A stretch of DNA of 64,000 bases. It comes from Sclerotiophoma versabilis (Eukaryota; Ascomycota; Dothideomycetes; Pleosporales; Didymellaceae). The stretch spans positions 1,798,001 to 1,862,000 of the forward strand of contig JAAROD010000015.1 of assembly GCA_012274445.1 (NCBI GenBank), given 5' to 3'. Of this stretch, positions 42,402 to 54,402 are shown one piece after another. The translations under genes were made by a program, and so were the position numbers. A model generated the notes under the pieces. It saw only the letters and a program-made list of their open reading frames with translations. It was not told where the DNA came from and searched no databases. Each line of letters opens with the position of its first letter. Within the stretch, counting starts at the first letter, position 1.

Positions 42402-43271
42402 ATGTCTTCCGGCAGCAACTCACCACCACACGCTTCTCCGGGCCCTACGGACCGCCGACGTGCCTCGATCACTGGACAGACATTCCATGACCTCTTTGGT
42501 AAATCAGGCCAGGGTGGCCGACCAGGAATGCCAGGCCCCATTGCTACAGCTGCTGTGAATGCCCAGCAACGGCGCCTTTCGCTCACCACTATCGGCCTGT
42601 CGGCATCACCAGGCCAGACATCACCCTTCCTCAGCAACCCTCGCACACGAACCGAGAGTCTGTCTAGTGTCAATTCTGGCTCCGTAGACGAAAGCCCTTT
42701 CGAGGAGGACTACGCCCCCACCGCATCTGCTCCCGGCAGCAACCCCGCTACCCCTTTCGCACGACGGCTCAGCTTCGGTGCACGAGCACTGCGGGATGTT
42801 AGGCAGGGTAGTGGTAGTGTTGGAAACCCAAATGGTAGACCTTCCACCCATAAAGCCTCTCCCCCGACTGGTGGTCGAGGACGAGGTCTGTCTTCATTAT
42901 CGAATTCCTTGCCCACTTCAACACCTTTCCTGCACTCTTCATCACCTCCTGGTCATTCCTCGAGGCGCTCTATATCTATATCCTCTGTTTGGCCGCATAC
43001 AATCGCGGAGAACGTCGAAGATTATCCCGAGTATGAACACTCGCTGACATGGTCATGCACAGGCGAAGGTTACAACTTCGCGGAGAACCTCCGCTCCCGT
43101 GCTGAGCGTGGCTCTATTTCGGGCCCACCTCCGATGATGAGCGTTCCGTCCCACCAACGTGCGAAGAGCGTCGCCGTCATGGAGCCCCCTATCCGCGAGA
43201 TGCCGAAGCAGCCGAAGCAGCCTGATGCTATGCAGGAGCGGATCCTGAAGGGTGACTTCTATATGGACTAG
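42402..43271 (+). CDS. Ser/Pro-rich conserved fungal protein ending in an ERILKGDFYMD motif
   Basis: A single open frame of 289 aa from an ATG in the context CTGCACCATG. Conserved blocks are RRRASITGQTFHDLFGKSGQ, QQRRLSLTTIGLSASP, ARRLSFGARALRDVR, EGYNFAENLRSRAERGSIS, RAKSVAVMEPPIREMPK and the terminal QERILKGDFYMD. I recognise this arrangement from many filamentous ascomycetes, where the protein is annotated as hypothetical. Several blocks resemble RRxS phosphorylation sites, so a PKA-type substrate is possible. The stretch encoded at 42988-43063 (SVWPHTIAEN...TWSCTG) is not like the rest and ends in CTGAC...CACAG. It may be an unspliced intron, but no donor in the right phase was found. Confidence 0.8.
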   Translation: MSSGSNSPPHASPGPTDRRRASITGQTFHDLFGKSGQGGRPGMPGPIATAAVNAQQRRLSLTTIGLSASPGQTSPFLSNPRTRTESLSSVNSGSVDESPFEEDYAPTASAPGSNPATPFARRLSFGARALRDVRQGSGSVGNPNGRPSTHKASPPTGGRGRGLSSLSNSLPTSTPFLHSSSPPGHSSRRSISISSVWPHTIAENVEDYPEYEHSLTWSCTGEGYNFAENLRSRAERGSISGPPPMMSVPSHQRAKSVAVMEPPIREMPKQPKQPDAMQERILKGDFYMD

Positions 43272-44371
43272 GCCGACTTGGATTTCCCTGATAACATCAT
43301 CTGCAGTACGTAGATGATGGCTGACCTGTGGTGCCTAGAGTGTGTACGCTGACTTCAACACAGAACCATATACCAAGCAGATCTGTCTACAAGACTATCA
43401 CGAAGTAGTACGACCCGCATTCACTAGCGATGATGAGCGATTTGCATATTTACACCGCATCTTTTTTGCACAAGCCATCGCTCGAGGTTTCGAGGATGAT
43501 GGAATGCAACAGCTACTGAGCAGATGCTCGTTTATCTTCTCAGCACACTTTTCGCTAAACCTGGAGTTTCACACCTAAGCTCAATCGGCGTTGGCCGACG
43601 TTGCGATCCGTATCGCCACAGTGCCTCTCGCTCACCAGAGGCAAGATCAGAGATTCCTGTCAAGTCTGCAGAATCTCAGCTTTCTTACCTACTGTATGCT
43701 TCGATTTGGAACACTGTCCGGGTTCGTGTGTCCGTTATACCTCTACATTGTTGTCGAGAGGTATTCATAAACCCTCTCATGGAATTTGCCGGAATATGGA
43801 GGGTGGCATCAAATTGCTGGAAGCCATGGAAGGCTCTTGTCAACGCTGGCGTTTTACGGGGATGCGCATATGGAGGGTTATGGGTGTTCCGTCCTATATG
43901 CTTATATCTCAACGCACAGGCTCACGATTGGAGTGGGAGGAAGAGTGATAGCATTAAGTTCTTTGACTGTACACGGATAGTGTGTAAAGAACAGCACCAG
44001 CATAACTGGTATGCAACCAGGCTATACAATAGCTGCATCCCCACCTCGTTGCTTTGGTTCAATATTGCAAATTGCGATGTGCATCCACGCGTGTACATCG
44101 CTTCCTTACTTACATTTAGCCGACTAAACCCTCATGCCCGACGTTTCAAAAACGCAGATCGGTTTACGTCTGGAGTAAAAAAAAAACATTGGATGATGTC
44201 ATGTAACATATCTGGCCTGAGATACAGTTCGCAGATAATTGCAATTCTCATCGCACCTCACATGTACTAATTGACCAACACCTGGCTAGCCTACTGTGAA
44301 TGTATCTCTGATTACGTCTTCTGCAGTTGCGCCAAGCTAAGTTCAAATCTTCGTCAGTGCATCATGGAATC
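43272..44371. other. Intergenic, 1.1 kb
   Basis: Converging 3' flanks. A 248-codon open frame at 43524-44270 (plus) contains a 10-nt A run and has no domain or codon-like periodicity; I take it as non-coding. Confidence 0.45.
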
Positions 44372-45148
44372 TCAGCATCCTACTTCTGCAAGTACTGAAT
44401 CGACTCGACACAGCTCCATCTCCCCTGGCATTTTAAATGCATACACGAACCCTTTATCTTGGAAGAATCCACTCATGCTTGGATCCTCATCACTTCCCAT
44501 GATCTTGTTCCCAACCCTTTTTATCTCTGCACCAACAGCTTCCACGAACCCCACACTGTACGCTCGATAAATCTGCTCCCTCATAACCACGACTTCCAGC
44601 TTCTGCAGCGCAGGTCTCAGGCAACTTGCAGCTTCCAACGGCGAAAGGTCGATACGCGAATCTGGCTCTTCTCGCACGAGCTCAAGGACTAGGCGGACGT
44701 CTCGCGCGTTATCTGCGGACGAGACCTGAGACATGATTTGAGTCAGACACTCAACGTTCTCTTTGGATGGACGAAGGGTGGCTTCCTGGACTACGTGCGG
44801 CCACCGCGGTCTTGGGCCTTCAAGTGGATGCGTGAGTGTTACTGTCAAGCGTCGGGCCAGGACTGGTGACAAAACTGCTCCAATGCGTTGCTCGTCGTAC
44901 TCGCTGCGTAGTCGCACGATCCAAGTGCCATGCCGGACCATTTGTTCTGTTGCTTCTGAGAGAACTTGCTTGTTGGTGAGGAGCCATGTTGGTAGAGCCG
45001 TTTCAGGGGTGATGAGGGATTTGTAGCAGGCTACAATGCGGCCCATAGAGGGGTGGTCGAGGAGGGAGATCTTGGGTGTGGATATCCACAGGGTATCGTA
45101 GATCTGGTCGCGGAGCTCGCGAGGGAGATCGAAGTAAGATTTTGCCAT
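44372..45148 (-). CDS. F-box-like / small lineage-specific protein
   Basis: A single exon of 258 aa starting MAKSYFDLPRELRDQIYDTLW. The LPxELRDxIY opening is the form of the F-box-like motif common in expanded dothideomycete families; true F-boxes bind Skp1 in SCF ubiquitin ligases. The next block, LPTWLLTNKQVLSEATEQMV, is also typical of this group, where it describes a parent structure around 'TNRQI..EA'. The remainder (RRLTVTLTHPL, DVRLVLELV) is poorly conserved. Whether it binds Skp1 is not clear. No introns and no signal peptide. It borders a 2.8 kb gene-poor stretch. Confidence 0.75.
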   Translation of the reverse strand: MAKSYFDLPRELRDQIYDTLWISTPKISLLDHPSMGRIVACYKSLITPETALPTWLLTNKQVLSEATEQMVRHGTWIVRLRSEYDEQRIGAVLSPVLARRLTVTLTHPLEGPRPRWPHVVQEATLRPSKENVECLTQIMSQVSSADNARDVRLVLELVREEPDSRIDLSPLEAASCLRPALQKLEVVVMREQIYRAYSVGFVEAVGAEIKRVGNKIMGSDEDPSMSGFFQDKGFVYAFKMPGEMELCRVDSVLAEVGC

Positions 45149-47912
45149 TGCTGCTGACTGCTTGTTGGTTATTTTTGACGAAGGTACTGTTTTGCATTCG
45201 GTGTTGACGCCGTGCTGATCAAGGATGAATGCTCACAACAAACAAACCCTTGCGTACAGGCCTGCGGCTCTACCGGCGATATATGTATGGCCCGTCTTGT
45301 CATCTGGCATTTCCTCCGGCCGCCCGTCGTTCCCCTAGCCATCGCTACAGCTCGTGCCGAGAGGGGTTATGCTCGGGACGAGCATGGTGCCGCGCGCCGT
45401 ACAAGTCACGGCATCCTTCATATGAGTTTAGGCCATCACTCCAAGCCGTCTTGGGAGTATCTAGCGAGATGGATAGGTGACAATCGGTTGTGGAGACCAA
45501 TCAACACGGTGGACCCTGACTGCGTTGTCGGAGTCCGGGGGCGGGGAAGGCCTGGAACGTGTCGAGGGGTCCCACCTTCCTCTTCAGTCACTCCATCACA
45601 TGGCCCTTCTCACCTTATAGCTCCTATGCCATCCATGCGGCAGCTAAGTGAGGATATACATTCTAGTAATGGTACATTTATCTGATGGCAACCCTTGTCA
45701 GTCATTGCGCGCAGTAGCAGAGTATCCACCAGTCGTCGACCGAAACTGAACAGTGGTGGCTCTTCGCGATCCTATCAGAGATCCGCCGCGATAGTTTGCT
45801 GGAGACAGTTCCCAAATTCAATCGACAACCACGTGTTCCGGGTCTGGAAAAGCACAACACCTTTCGCGACTCGGAAAGCAACAATGGTGACTGGCCCTTC
45901 TGTCAATCTGTACATTGAGATGTACTGGAGGAGAGCTCTATCTTGATCATTCGCATTAATCGAAGCCATTGGCTTGTACAACATGGTCAACATTGGGACA
46001 GGGGAGCTTGCTGGATTTGGAGAGCGCAGCATTGTTCCTAGAGGTCCAAATTCTCTAATGGAGCTGTATTCAGGTTATGCGCGCGTCGAAGCCCCAGTTA
46101 CAACGCTTTTGGAATTGAGTAAATCACTGACCAGTAATGGTAGAAGATTTGCGTGTGTTTTCAAGTGGATTATACCACTTCCATCCACAACGATATTCTC
46201 CATAAACATGCTCTCATATTGTCGAAAGAGCCGGATATAGGCAGGCGGACTCCAAACTCTATGAGAGGCAGTCAACCTACGCCTGCTTACGTTTTGTCAC
46301 ACCATGAGTAGCCCGAGGATTAGAAGTAGTTTTACTTGCTCTATTCAACATTGAGAAATACTTCGCAGACCTCCATGCTGGGTGTTTAAATATGAGAGAC
46401 AGCAGCTGCATCTCAGCAATTCTGCAACACAAGAGATGTGTTCCTCAAGTCCGCCTTGCGCTGTATCAATGCTGTGCTGCATGTTTCCAATCTCCCTGAT
46501 CAGCTTCGAAATCGTTCGTTTCGTGTTCGAAGAGCAAATGGTATGGAGTGAGTGACAGCCAGTGCCTTCAATTCTTATCCTTCTTTGGAAAACCTTGATA
46601 CTCCGAAGTTTCGCGAATACCAATGCACCGTCTACATGTACATGACGGGGAATAGCATCTTATGTGACCGACTTTGTCATATTGTCGGAGGGAGTAAGGA
46701 GTAGCGCTCCTTCGAAGGACGAGGCTTTCTTGGCTGAGTCTGCATGTTGCTGTTAAATGTTGATTACTCGCAACGCAGAGACGTACTTCTTTCCGCTGAG
46801 ATACTTTGCTTCAGAAGAATATGTGTCGTGTGCGATGAATGCAAGACTCACAGCATCGAGGCTTAGGGTGATCAAGACTTTCCAAGTCTAGCTGAATCCA
46901 TAGACATAGTAGGCAGGAACCACGTCTTGTGCAACAACAACACTCCACGCGGTAGCCTCCGTGCGTTCATCGTCAGTCTCGTCAGCTATTCGGATGGTAA
47001 GCGTGTCGTGGTAGCTAACGTACAGTACTAAAGCCCGGATGCATGAGCTGCAACTTGGTCGCTGGAAATCGCACTGTGATGAGACTAGGGAATAGAAAAG
47101 GGATTTCTATTTAGTGAGAGACATTACATGGGGCGTACATACGCTGAGGTGCCGTTCACGGCATCGTTCACGTGCATTTGGCAATCTACCACTAAATACC
47201 GTTGGCCTAGTTAAGCAGTTTTATGGTGATATTGATCGCAACGGGTGCACAAGTGTTCGGCATCAACTTAACGAAGGAAGCTGTTCATTACCCACCACCT
47301 TCAGTTGGAACAGGATCCACAGAGATGTATTATATCCACCAAGAAAGAGCGAAAGATTGTCGCCCTCGTAATCGAAACTGAGAATACTTCTCTGTACAAG
47401 CTGCCAAGTGTTGATCGAGCATCACTTTGGTCGCATATCATTCTGCTTCAAATAACACGGCCGTAGACTCCTCACTTGTTCGTTCAATAAACCTAATTAA
47501 GAGCCTGCGGCATGCCGTAGCAACCGTAGATCAAGCAAACCGGGTACACCTCCATGGGCTGGCGATGCGTACATCGTCGCTCGTTCCGCCGTGCCAACAT
47601 AATAATCCACAGCAAGATTGTACAATGCAGTGAAACACCAAGTGTGATGCAAGAGACCGAGCGTAACGGCCTTGATGTTGAAACAGACGCCCCTCCGCTT
47701 TCCCCGGCAACAATACATTTTGGGGCCGTCTTGAGATAATTGAAAAATGTGTAACGCCGTTGAATGCAATCTCTCCCAGATAACCCAATCCTGGCCTTGA
47801 CCCAGTGTCATCTTCGTTTGCTATTGTTGAAGGAGCGCTGAAGCATGTAATGGCGACTATACTGGCGTAGTTGAGGACAAATGCAACTCAAGCAATCAAA
47901 TATGCAGCGCAA
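45149..47912. other. Gene-poor interval, 2.8 kb
   Basis: No confident gene. On the minus strand, frames at 46075-46275 and 45775-46032 lie in the same phase with one stop between them and read partly like protein (LLPLLVSDLLNSKSVVTG); this may be another relic. 46345-46623 (minus) is a further possible fragment. 46640-47400 shows nothing. Confidence 0.4.
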
Positions 47913-50900
47913 TTAATTAAGGAAGCCCTTGCAACCAATGGAGCCGCAAAGACAAGGAATACGATCGGTGGCATCCATCTCGCGTTCGAACTTGTAATCG
48001 TAGGTGAGTTCCTCGTCTGCGGAAAGATTAGTATGGTGATGCTGTAACAGAAAGAAGGGAAGCTGACCTTTAGCGATGTCTCGCAAAGCATAGATGACAA
48101 TGCGCTTTGAGTTGTCAACTCGAATTATTTTCGCTGTACAATTTGGTGTACAGCTGTGGTTAATGAAACGCGCAATGCCACCCATTTTTGTAGCATCGAT
48201 GACCGTATCTTCGTCAATACGGAAGAGGTAACTGGAACCTACGCCTTGCATGTCGTATTTGGCTTCGCGCAAATCTGCGACGCGCTGTCGCACTCTGTCA
48301 CCGACATACTCAATAATCATGTCGTTCGCAGCAATGTTCTCTTCGGCGTACAAACCCCAATTGTGGATTGCAGACCGGTCGAACTTGACAAGCTTCTTGC
48401 GCTTCTTCAACTGGTTGAAGCGCAAAGCATCACCCTCAGCTCCGGAGACCTTGGAGATATTGATATCGTTAACCATGCGACGATTGTTGGCACGATTTGC
48501 GCGAGAGTTGGCGGTGGATGTCTTGTGCGAACCAGTCTGAAACTTGAAGCCTTCTACAGAAATGACAGACTTGTCTTCCTGCTTCGCCCGTCGCTGGCGT
48601 TCCTCGCGCTCCTTGACAACGCGAATACGATGAGGTAGGTATTTCGACTTCTCGGATTCACGAATCTTCTTGACACCCTCTGTTCTTGCTGATCCAGCGG
48701 GGTTGGGCACATAGTAGCCTTCGATCTTAGTTTCCTTGCGTGACACACCTGCCTCGCCAGAATTGTTGAGGTGCTTGATCGACTTTTGTTTCCAAGCCCA
48801 GGACTGTGCATCCTGGATATTGGCAGCCTCGATCGACTGCATGGCGATTTTGAGGTTCTTGAGATCCTCTTCGTCCTTGAGCATATGTTGCCAGCCGTCG
48901 ATATCCATTACTACGCTGAGATCATCCTCCACCGTTTTCCGGGGCTCGTCCGAGGACACGCCCCAGTAGACGGAATTGCGATCATCATCTTCTGGAGTTT
49001 CTTCAGCGACAGATACTTCTGTAACTAGTCCGGGCTTCTTGACTTCAGCAAACTCCTCTTCCATGGCTTCTGCGACTTCTGCAACCTCTTCTGTGACCTC
49101 AACCTTTGCAGCCTTGACTTCCTCTTCAAGCTGCTTCTTAGTCTTCTTCTTCGATTTGACAACAGTCTTCTTCGCCGGAGCTGGTTCTTCCTTCTCAGTG
49201 GTTTCGATGGGTTTGGAAGCTTCATCTTCTTGAGTGACAATAACCGTAGGCTCAAGTTTGTCTTCTGGTGGTGTCTCCACCCCAAAGATTGCATCCGCCT
49301 CTTGTTCGATCTTTCGCAATCGTCTGAAACCTTTGAGTGCTTTGTCCGCTTTCTTCCAGATTGGCGAAGAACGTGGAAGGATAGCAAGTACTTGTTCCAA
49401 CTCTTTCTCTGCCATGTTCTCTGGATCTTTGTGGATACAATGAGCAAGCAAACTTCTGGCGTGTGTGTCGTCCATTTCTTCGTCGCTATCCTCACCCCAC
49501 CCAGTCTCGATGCGCCGCCGTTTCGCGCGGTGCGCTCTGGAGGATTCCTCCTCATCTTCAATATCTGTAGAATGGGCGCGGCTGATGGGCCGACTCTCCT
49601 GCTCTTCCGTGCCGCGTGTGAGCGTACTACGGCCCTCATCATCTGAGTCCTCTGCTGGCTCGAACATCTCCAACATCTGTCGATGAAGGCCTCGTGCAAT
49701 CTTTGGTTTGGGTGCAGATGCCTTCCGTCGCTCATCTGCGAACGCATTAACGACTCGAAGCGGTTTCTTTCCTCGCCTGTTGTGATCAAGAGGGCCAAGC
49801 GCATTGCGACCGCGTCGTCCTCCAAAGCCTCCATGGCGTCCTTTGGGTGTTGCCGCTGCAAAGGGATCCAATGTAGGTGTCAGCATGGAAGGCAGACCCA
49901 TACTGTTTTCTTTTGTTTGTGGATCTTGGATGTTCAACTTGCGGCGCTTCGCGGCCTGGCGTTCAGAGGACATGATATCTAGCAAAGCAGGACCTGCGAT
50001 GCGAGTCTTGATATCCCCCAGTAGCTTCTCAGACAACTCATGCTTGAGCTGATCAAGAGCAGCTAAGACAGGATCCAAGGAATCTGCCCTTTGCTTCTTC
50101 TCAAGCTCCAGGTCTGCAGCTTCCTCCTCAGCGATACGCTCTTCAATAGCCTTTCGCTTTTTGTCCGCTATGACCCTCTCTGGGCTCGGGCTTCGCTCAT
50201 ATTGTGGGTCACCGTACTGATTGCATTCCATATTCATCACATACGTGAACAACGCTTGCATGTGACATTCTCGAAAGCATCGTACGGTCTCGTCTTCTCC
50301 TCTCTTCGACTCTTCGAACGTGACATAGTAACCGGTCTGGTCGCACCGAACTGCATTCCACTTGAAGTTCTTTAGACGCCTCTTCAGATGATCTATAGTT
50401 GTGGCCAGCACGGGCACGTATTGGTGTGCAATAAATAAGTATGGTGTTCGCTTCATCGTGGGCTTGATCGGCTCTCGTTCAATGAGATAAGAAAGTGCTG
50501 CCTTGCGCGACAAGGGCTCTCGAGGCATTGGAATCGGTGGGCGCGTGCCTTTGCCGGATGGCCCCTTGGGCACGTTTGCTGGCAGGTCGAAGCCAGCCGG
50601 TGTGGACGGGACGGAAGCCTTGGCCGATTGCGCTGCAAGCTTAGTTCGCAGCTTTTCCTGCTCCTTACGAGTCTGCTGAACCGCCATATCCACAAGTTTT
50701 GCGCATCTTCTACCTTCGCGATCTGTGTGGACCCTGACTGGGTGTGTGCCCGTACCGATGCGCTGACCAGTACCCTCACGCTCGGCACGTTTTGCTGCTG
50801 TCGAAGCTTTGATCGACGGTACATTGCGCATGGGCACGGTGTCGCGGAATTTGATAAGACATATTCCAAGAGGGCTGCCGTTGTCTGGGTGAACCTGGTT

Positions 50901-51580
50901 CTGCAGCTTCTCAACTTCGCCGTAGGTGGAAAAGAAGCCGCGTAGTTGCGCATCCGCAGTTAGTGGGTCGAAGCCAGTCACAACGACCTGGGTCGCAGGC
51001 CCGGGGCCGCAAGAGATGCGCGCATCAAAAGTGTAGGGCTTTGCAACATAAGGCGCCAGTCGCAACTTCGTCTTTGGCGCAACTGGACCGACGGTCTTGA
51101 TGGCGTAGGCGCCAGTGCTGTAGCCAGCAATGGCCAGACGTGGATCAGGAGGAGGAGATGGGTCGCCCTGTAACACAAGTCAAGTTAGCCTTAATGTCAC
51201 AGGGCGACCACACCTGGTCATATCAAGTGTAACCTTCATACCTTATCCAGTATTTGTTTGTACGTCGGCGGCCGGGACTGGCGAGCCTTCTTGTCCAACT
51301 TCGAGTCGAGGAGCGGGTCGTATGTAATGCGTTGACCGAGTACGCCATCTGAAGGGAAGATTGATATCCGCGTCTCGGGCGGCGTGTTTACGGGTGTAAT
51401 GACGTCGGTGCCATTGATTGGCGCGCTCGACGGCGCTGCACGCGAGGTAGCAGACTTGTTCATCGTATCGTGTGAAGGTCTCGCGGACCGTGGACTGGCC
51501 AGCTTGCCAGGCGGAGACGAGTCTGTATTGGTCAAGGGTGTGAGAGCTTGCAGTGTTATCCGGTGATCAGAACGCGACAT
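47913..51580 (-). CDS. SET1: Histone H3-Lys4 methyltransferase Set1 (COMPASS catalytic subunit)
   Basis: Trimethylates H3K4 at active promoters. Exons are 51580-51242, 51167-48068 and 48016-47913 (1180 aa). An RRM-like fold spans ~170-250 (TQVVVTGFDPLTADAQLRGF, YGEVEKLQNQ), followed by a Set1 RNA-binding/SPOC-like region at ~360-450 (YLFIAHQYVPV, FKWNAVRCDQTGYYVTF). A long, charged middle section follows. N-SET is at ~900-950 (GYYVPNPAGSARTEGVKKI, PHRIRVVKERE). The catalytic SET domain is at ~1045-1160 (NWGLYAEENIAANDMIIEYV, RFINHSCTPNC, DEELTYDYKF), and post-SET CxCxxxxCxG ends the protein (CLCGSIGCKGFLN). The last intron, 48067-48017, is 51 nt, stop-free and in phase, so retention would add 17 residues inside the SET domain. 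Family length and order are normal. Confidence 0.97.
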
Positions 51581-53187
51581 GGTGCTAGGCGCCGAGAGTG
51601 GAGTGTGTGCTGTCCAGGCGCAAGAACGGAGGACGTGGTTGTGTTGAGGTCGAGAGCGTTCAGCACGTGGTGGGAGCGCTGCTCATCGTGAGCCAGTGAA
51701 GACGTGCTGGAAGATGCTCGGGCCTGAACGGGCGTTCGGCGACGTATGGCGCCTTCACCTGCGATGCTGGGCCCGCTTCGGTCTGCGCGACGCGAATGTG
51801 TTTGATGCTGGCTGTGCCTTCTTCTTGCACACGCTGCCTCTCCCTCGGCATCAGCTCAATGCCGATGCTTGTGTACAGTGCTTCTGCTGCAACGGCGCAC
51901 CAAGGTAGCTGGCGTCCGTCGGTTTAGCAGCCCTTTCCTCGCGCCATTACTGTAGTGGGTGTTGTGGTGCTGAGCGGTCGACAATTCTGACGCGGTGCTG
52001 GACCCGGCAGCCCTGCAGGGTTGGAAGTTTGGGCTCCACACGCGCAGCCGACGCGGTGAGAGCGTGAGCGTGCCGGCGACTCGCACGTCGCTCGACGCAG
52101 CTGAGATGGCACGGGAGCTGGAAAGATGAGACGGGCGAGCACGCAGCAGCACTTCGCAGAGGCAGACGGCTGGCGGCAGGCGGGTGATGGCTTGGAAGAA
52201 TGTGAGGTCTGAGGTTCAGCGGACGCTGGAGCGCGCACGGGCTGCACTTTCCCAGAGACTGCCCCTGGCCGACGCGGTCTTGCATCCACAACCACTCCTC
52301 ACCAGCCCACCAACCAACCGAACACATCGGCGCACGCCCGAAGGAGTCGCGCAGACTCCCGAGTGCCATCCTACATCACGACCTTTCCCTAGGTTCCCTC
52401 CAGCCCACGCACACCGAAATTCATCACGACATGCTGCATGGGTGTCATCCAACCCACCGACGTCATCGCTCCCCGCACCGACCTTGCGTATTTGGACCTA
52501 TGTATGTCTACACAAGGTACACTTGTACTCGACGGTCTCCTATAACAATTGCGACGATACGTCTGTGGCTTTGGAGTTGATGTGGCTCACGTGAGGGTCG
52601 ATGTCTGCTCTGACCAAGCCCAGGCGCACACGACATCGCTTCGAGGAACGCTGACTGCGCAGGAAGAACAACTCAATGTAAACGATGAACACAATGCGAC
52701 GGGCAACATCAGATTATGCGCCGCTGTTTCTTCGAGGAAGCGTTCCATTGCGACAACCTGATTCTGCATATGAAGCCTTGGCTCATCCACAAATTGGAGA
52801 ACATGACGGACGGCCGGGCGAACCAGAACAATAATTCTTTCCCGTTGAGAGTTCGAGCTCCCGTGCCTTGTAGTATATCACCGCGACACTGAGCTTCGCA
52901 GAAGAGCTATACGCCAACTAGGTATAATCTAAGCGCTGTCAATACCACTCATACTATGATAGACGAGACTGTATGATTACCATGTTACATTTCACACTAA
53001 GGGAACGTATATGGCACATGAAGACGTCAATTTGATATCTCGAGGCGAATGAAGCTCTAGCCCAGTCTTCAGAATCCCTTTGGATGAAACCCAAGCATAC
53101 CCAAAGCTTTTGAATCCCAGCCATCTATGCCATATTTCATAAGCAATCTGCTCTCTCCCTGCTTTCTTCCTTTGGACCCGCTGATAC
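51581..53187. other. Intergenic, 1.6 kb
   Basis: GC-rich upstream region of SET1 (51581-52400) with several overlapping spurious frames, then the 3' flank of RIB4. No gene seen. Confidence 0.45.
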
Positions 53188-53949
53188 CTATTCAACAAAC
53201 TTGCCCTCAACCCACCCCTTCCTCTTCATCCCCAACTCTACTGCCGCACTCCCCCAATCACTGCCATGGTTATGACCCTCGTTCTTGTTCGCACCAGCAA
53301 TACCCGCCCTGTACAGCCCCTGCTCCTCGCTCAACAGCGTCAACAAGCCAAAGATGACCGGCACGTTGCCATCCAATTGCAGGCGCATAAGACCGTGGCT
53401 AACTGCATCCGCAATGTACTCGAAATGCATCGTCTCGCCCTTGATCAGGACCCCAATAGCGATGATCGCATCGAAGGGAGCGGTTGATTTGGCATTCGAG
53501 TCGGCAGAAACATTGAGCTTGGTGAGGTCCGACGCAGAGCCAAGGAGGTCTGCAGCAGCACCGACAACGCCTGTGGAGCTCGACTGCACCTGCGATGCGG
53601 AGTAGAGCTGCTTTACGGCATAGGGGAGCTCGTAGCTGCCCGGCACAGACTGGATTACAATGTTCTCGTCCTTGACGCCGGCGGCGGCAAGCGCTTTCGT
53701 GGTGCCGTCGAGGAGGGCGTTGATGAGGGTAGTGTTCCAGCGCGCGTGGACGATGCCAATGCGGAGGCTGGAGCCTGTGGGGTGTCAAGATGTGTCCTGT
53801 TCGTGACTGCTATACTATACTATCTGCATGGCCTGTGTGTGCAATGTACAGCGACGTACATGAAGCTCATGAAGGCGTGGAGAGGGGGAGATGGCAAGGC
53901 ACGCACCATCGTAGCTCTTGGGCTCGCCTGGACCTTTGAGGATAGCCAT
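53188..53949 (-). CDS. RIB4: 6,7-dimethyl-8-ribityllumazine synthase (riboflavin pathway)
   Basis: Condenses 5-amino-6-ribitylamino-uracil with dihydroxybutanone phosphate, the penultimate step of riboflavin synthesis. Exon 1 is 53949-53907 and exon 2 is 53774-53188 (209 aa). The intron (132 nt) starts GTGCGT and ends CCACAG. The start MAILKGPGEPKSYDG joins SSLRIGIVHARWN, whose Trp-Asn are conserved in the substrate pocket. VPGSYELPYAV is the phosphate-binding region, IIAIGVLIKGETMHFEYIA contains the active-site His, and GLMRLQ follows. An insertion of about 35 residues (SSSTGVVGAAADLLGSASD...) precedes the DAIIAIG strand, as in other filamentous fungi. The enzyme normally assembles as a pentamer in fungi. 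No targeting signal. Confidence 0.95.
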
Positions 53950-54402
53950 ATTTGTGTGATGCTAGTATACGCTGTTCGAGTGCTCTCGGAGGATACGGTA
54001 TACGATAGCTGTTGGTGTGCGGGGGTTCGATATCGGTACCGTTGCTTGGACGGCTGGAATGCAGGAACGCAACCGCCGAGCTGCCCCGCATCCATCAACA
54101 GGGGTGCTGCGTCGCGTCATCGCGTAGGGGGTTGTCACTGTGCTGCATGCTGAAACAATCAACAGTAGATCACCATCTCGAATACGAACAGTAGCAAAGT
54201 AGTGTAACAAGTTAAATAACGAGAAATTTTGTTCATTCCAAGCTGGCATTGACCCTCTTGGGTACAATGCAGCATATCCATCTAGGTGATCGTAACATGC
54301 AGCTCCTTCCAAGAGCTTTCATAACACCAGTCAAATCCGTAGATATCATTTTCATACCAATCGACGCGCGCCAAAACCAATAACTCTACACAAGCAGCTC
54401 GC
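53950..54402. promoter_or_regulatory. RIB4 upstream region and GFA1 3' flank
   Basis: 453 bp. No gene. The part near 54170-54240 is AT-rich. RIB4 and GFA1 are on the same strand, so this is GFA1 3' UTR followed by the RIB4 promoter. Confidence 0.35.

Noticed and set aside
42988..43063. Possible intron in the Ser/Pro-rich gene (GTTTGG ... CACAG)
   Set aside because: The only donor gives the wrong phase and is non-consensus; read-through keeps the conserved C-terminus in frame, so I kept a single exon.
43524..44270. 248-codon open frame on the plus strand
   Set aside because: Contains an A run, no domain, many Cys/Trp/His scattered as in random translation, and lies between two converging 3' ends.
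47497..47811. 104-codon minus-strand frame next to SET1
   Set aside because: Two overlapping frames are equally open; no motif, no start context, and no joinable exons.
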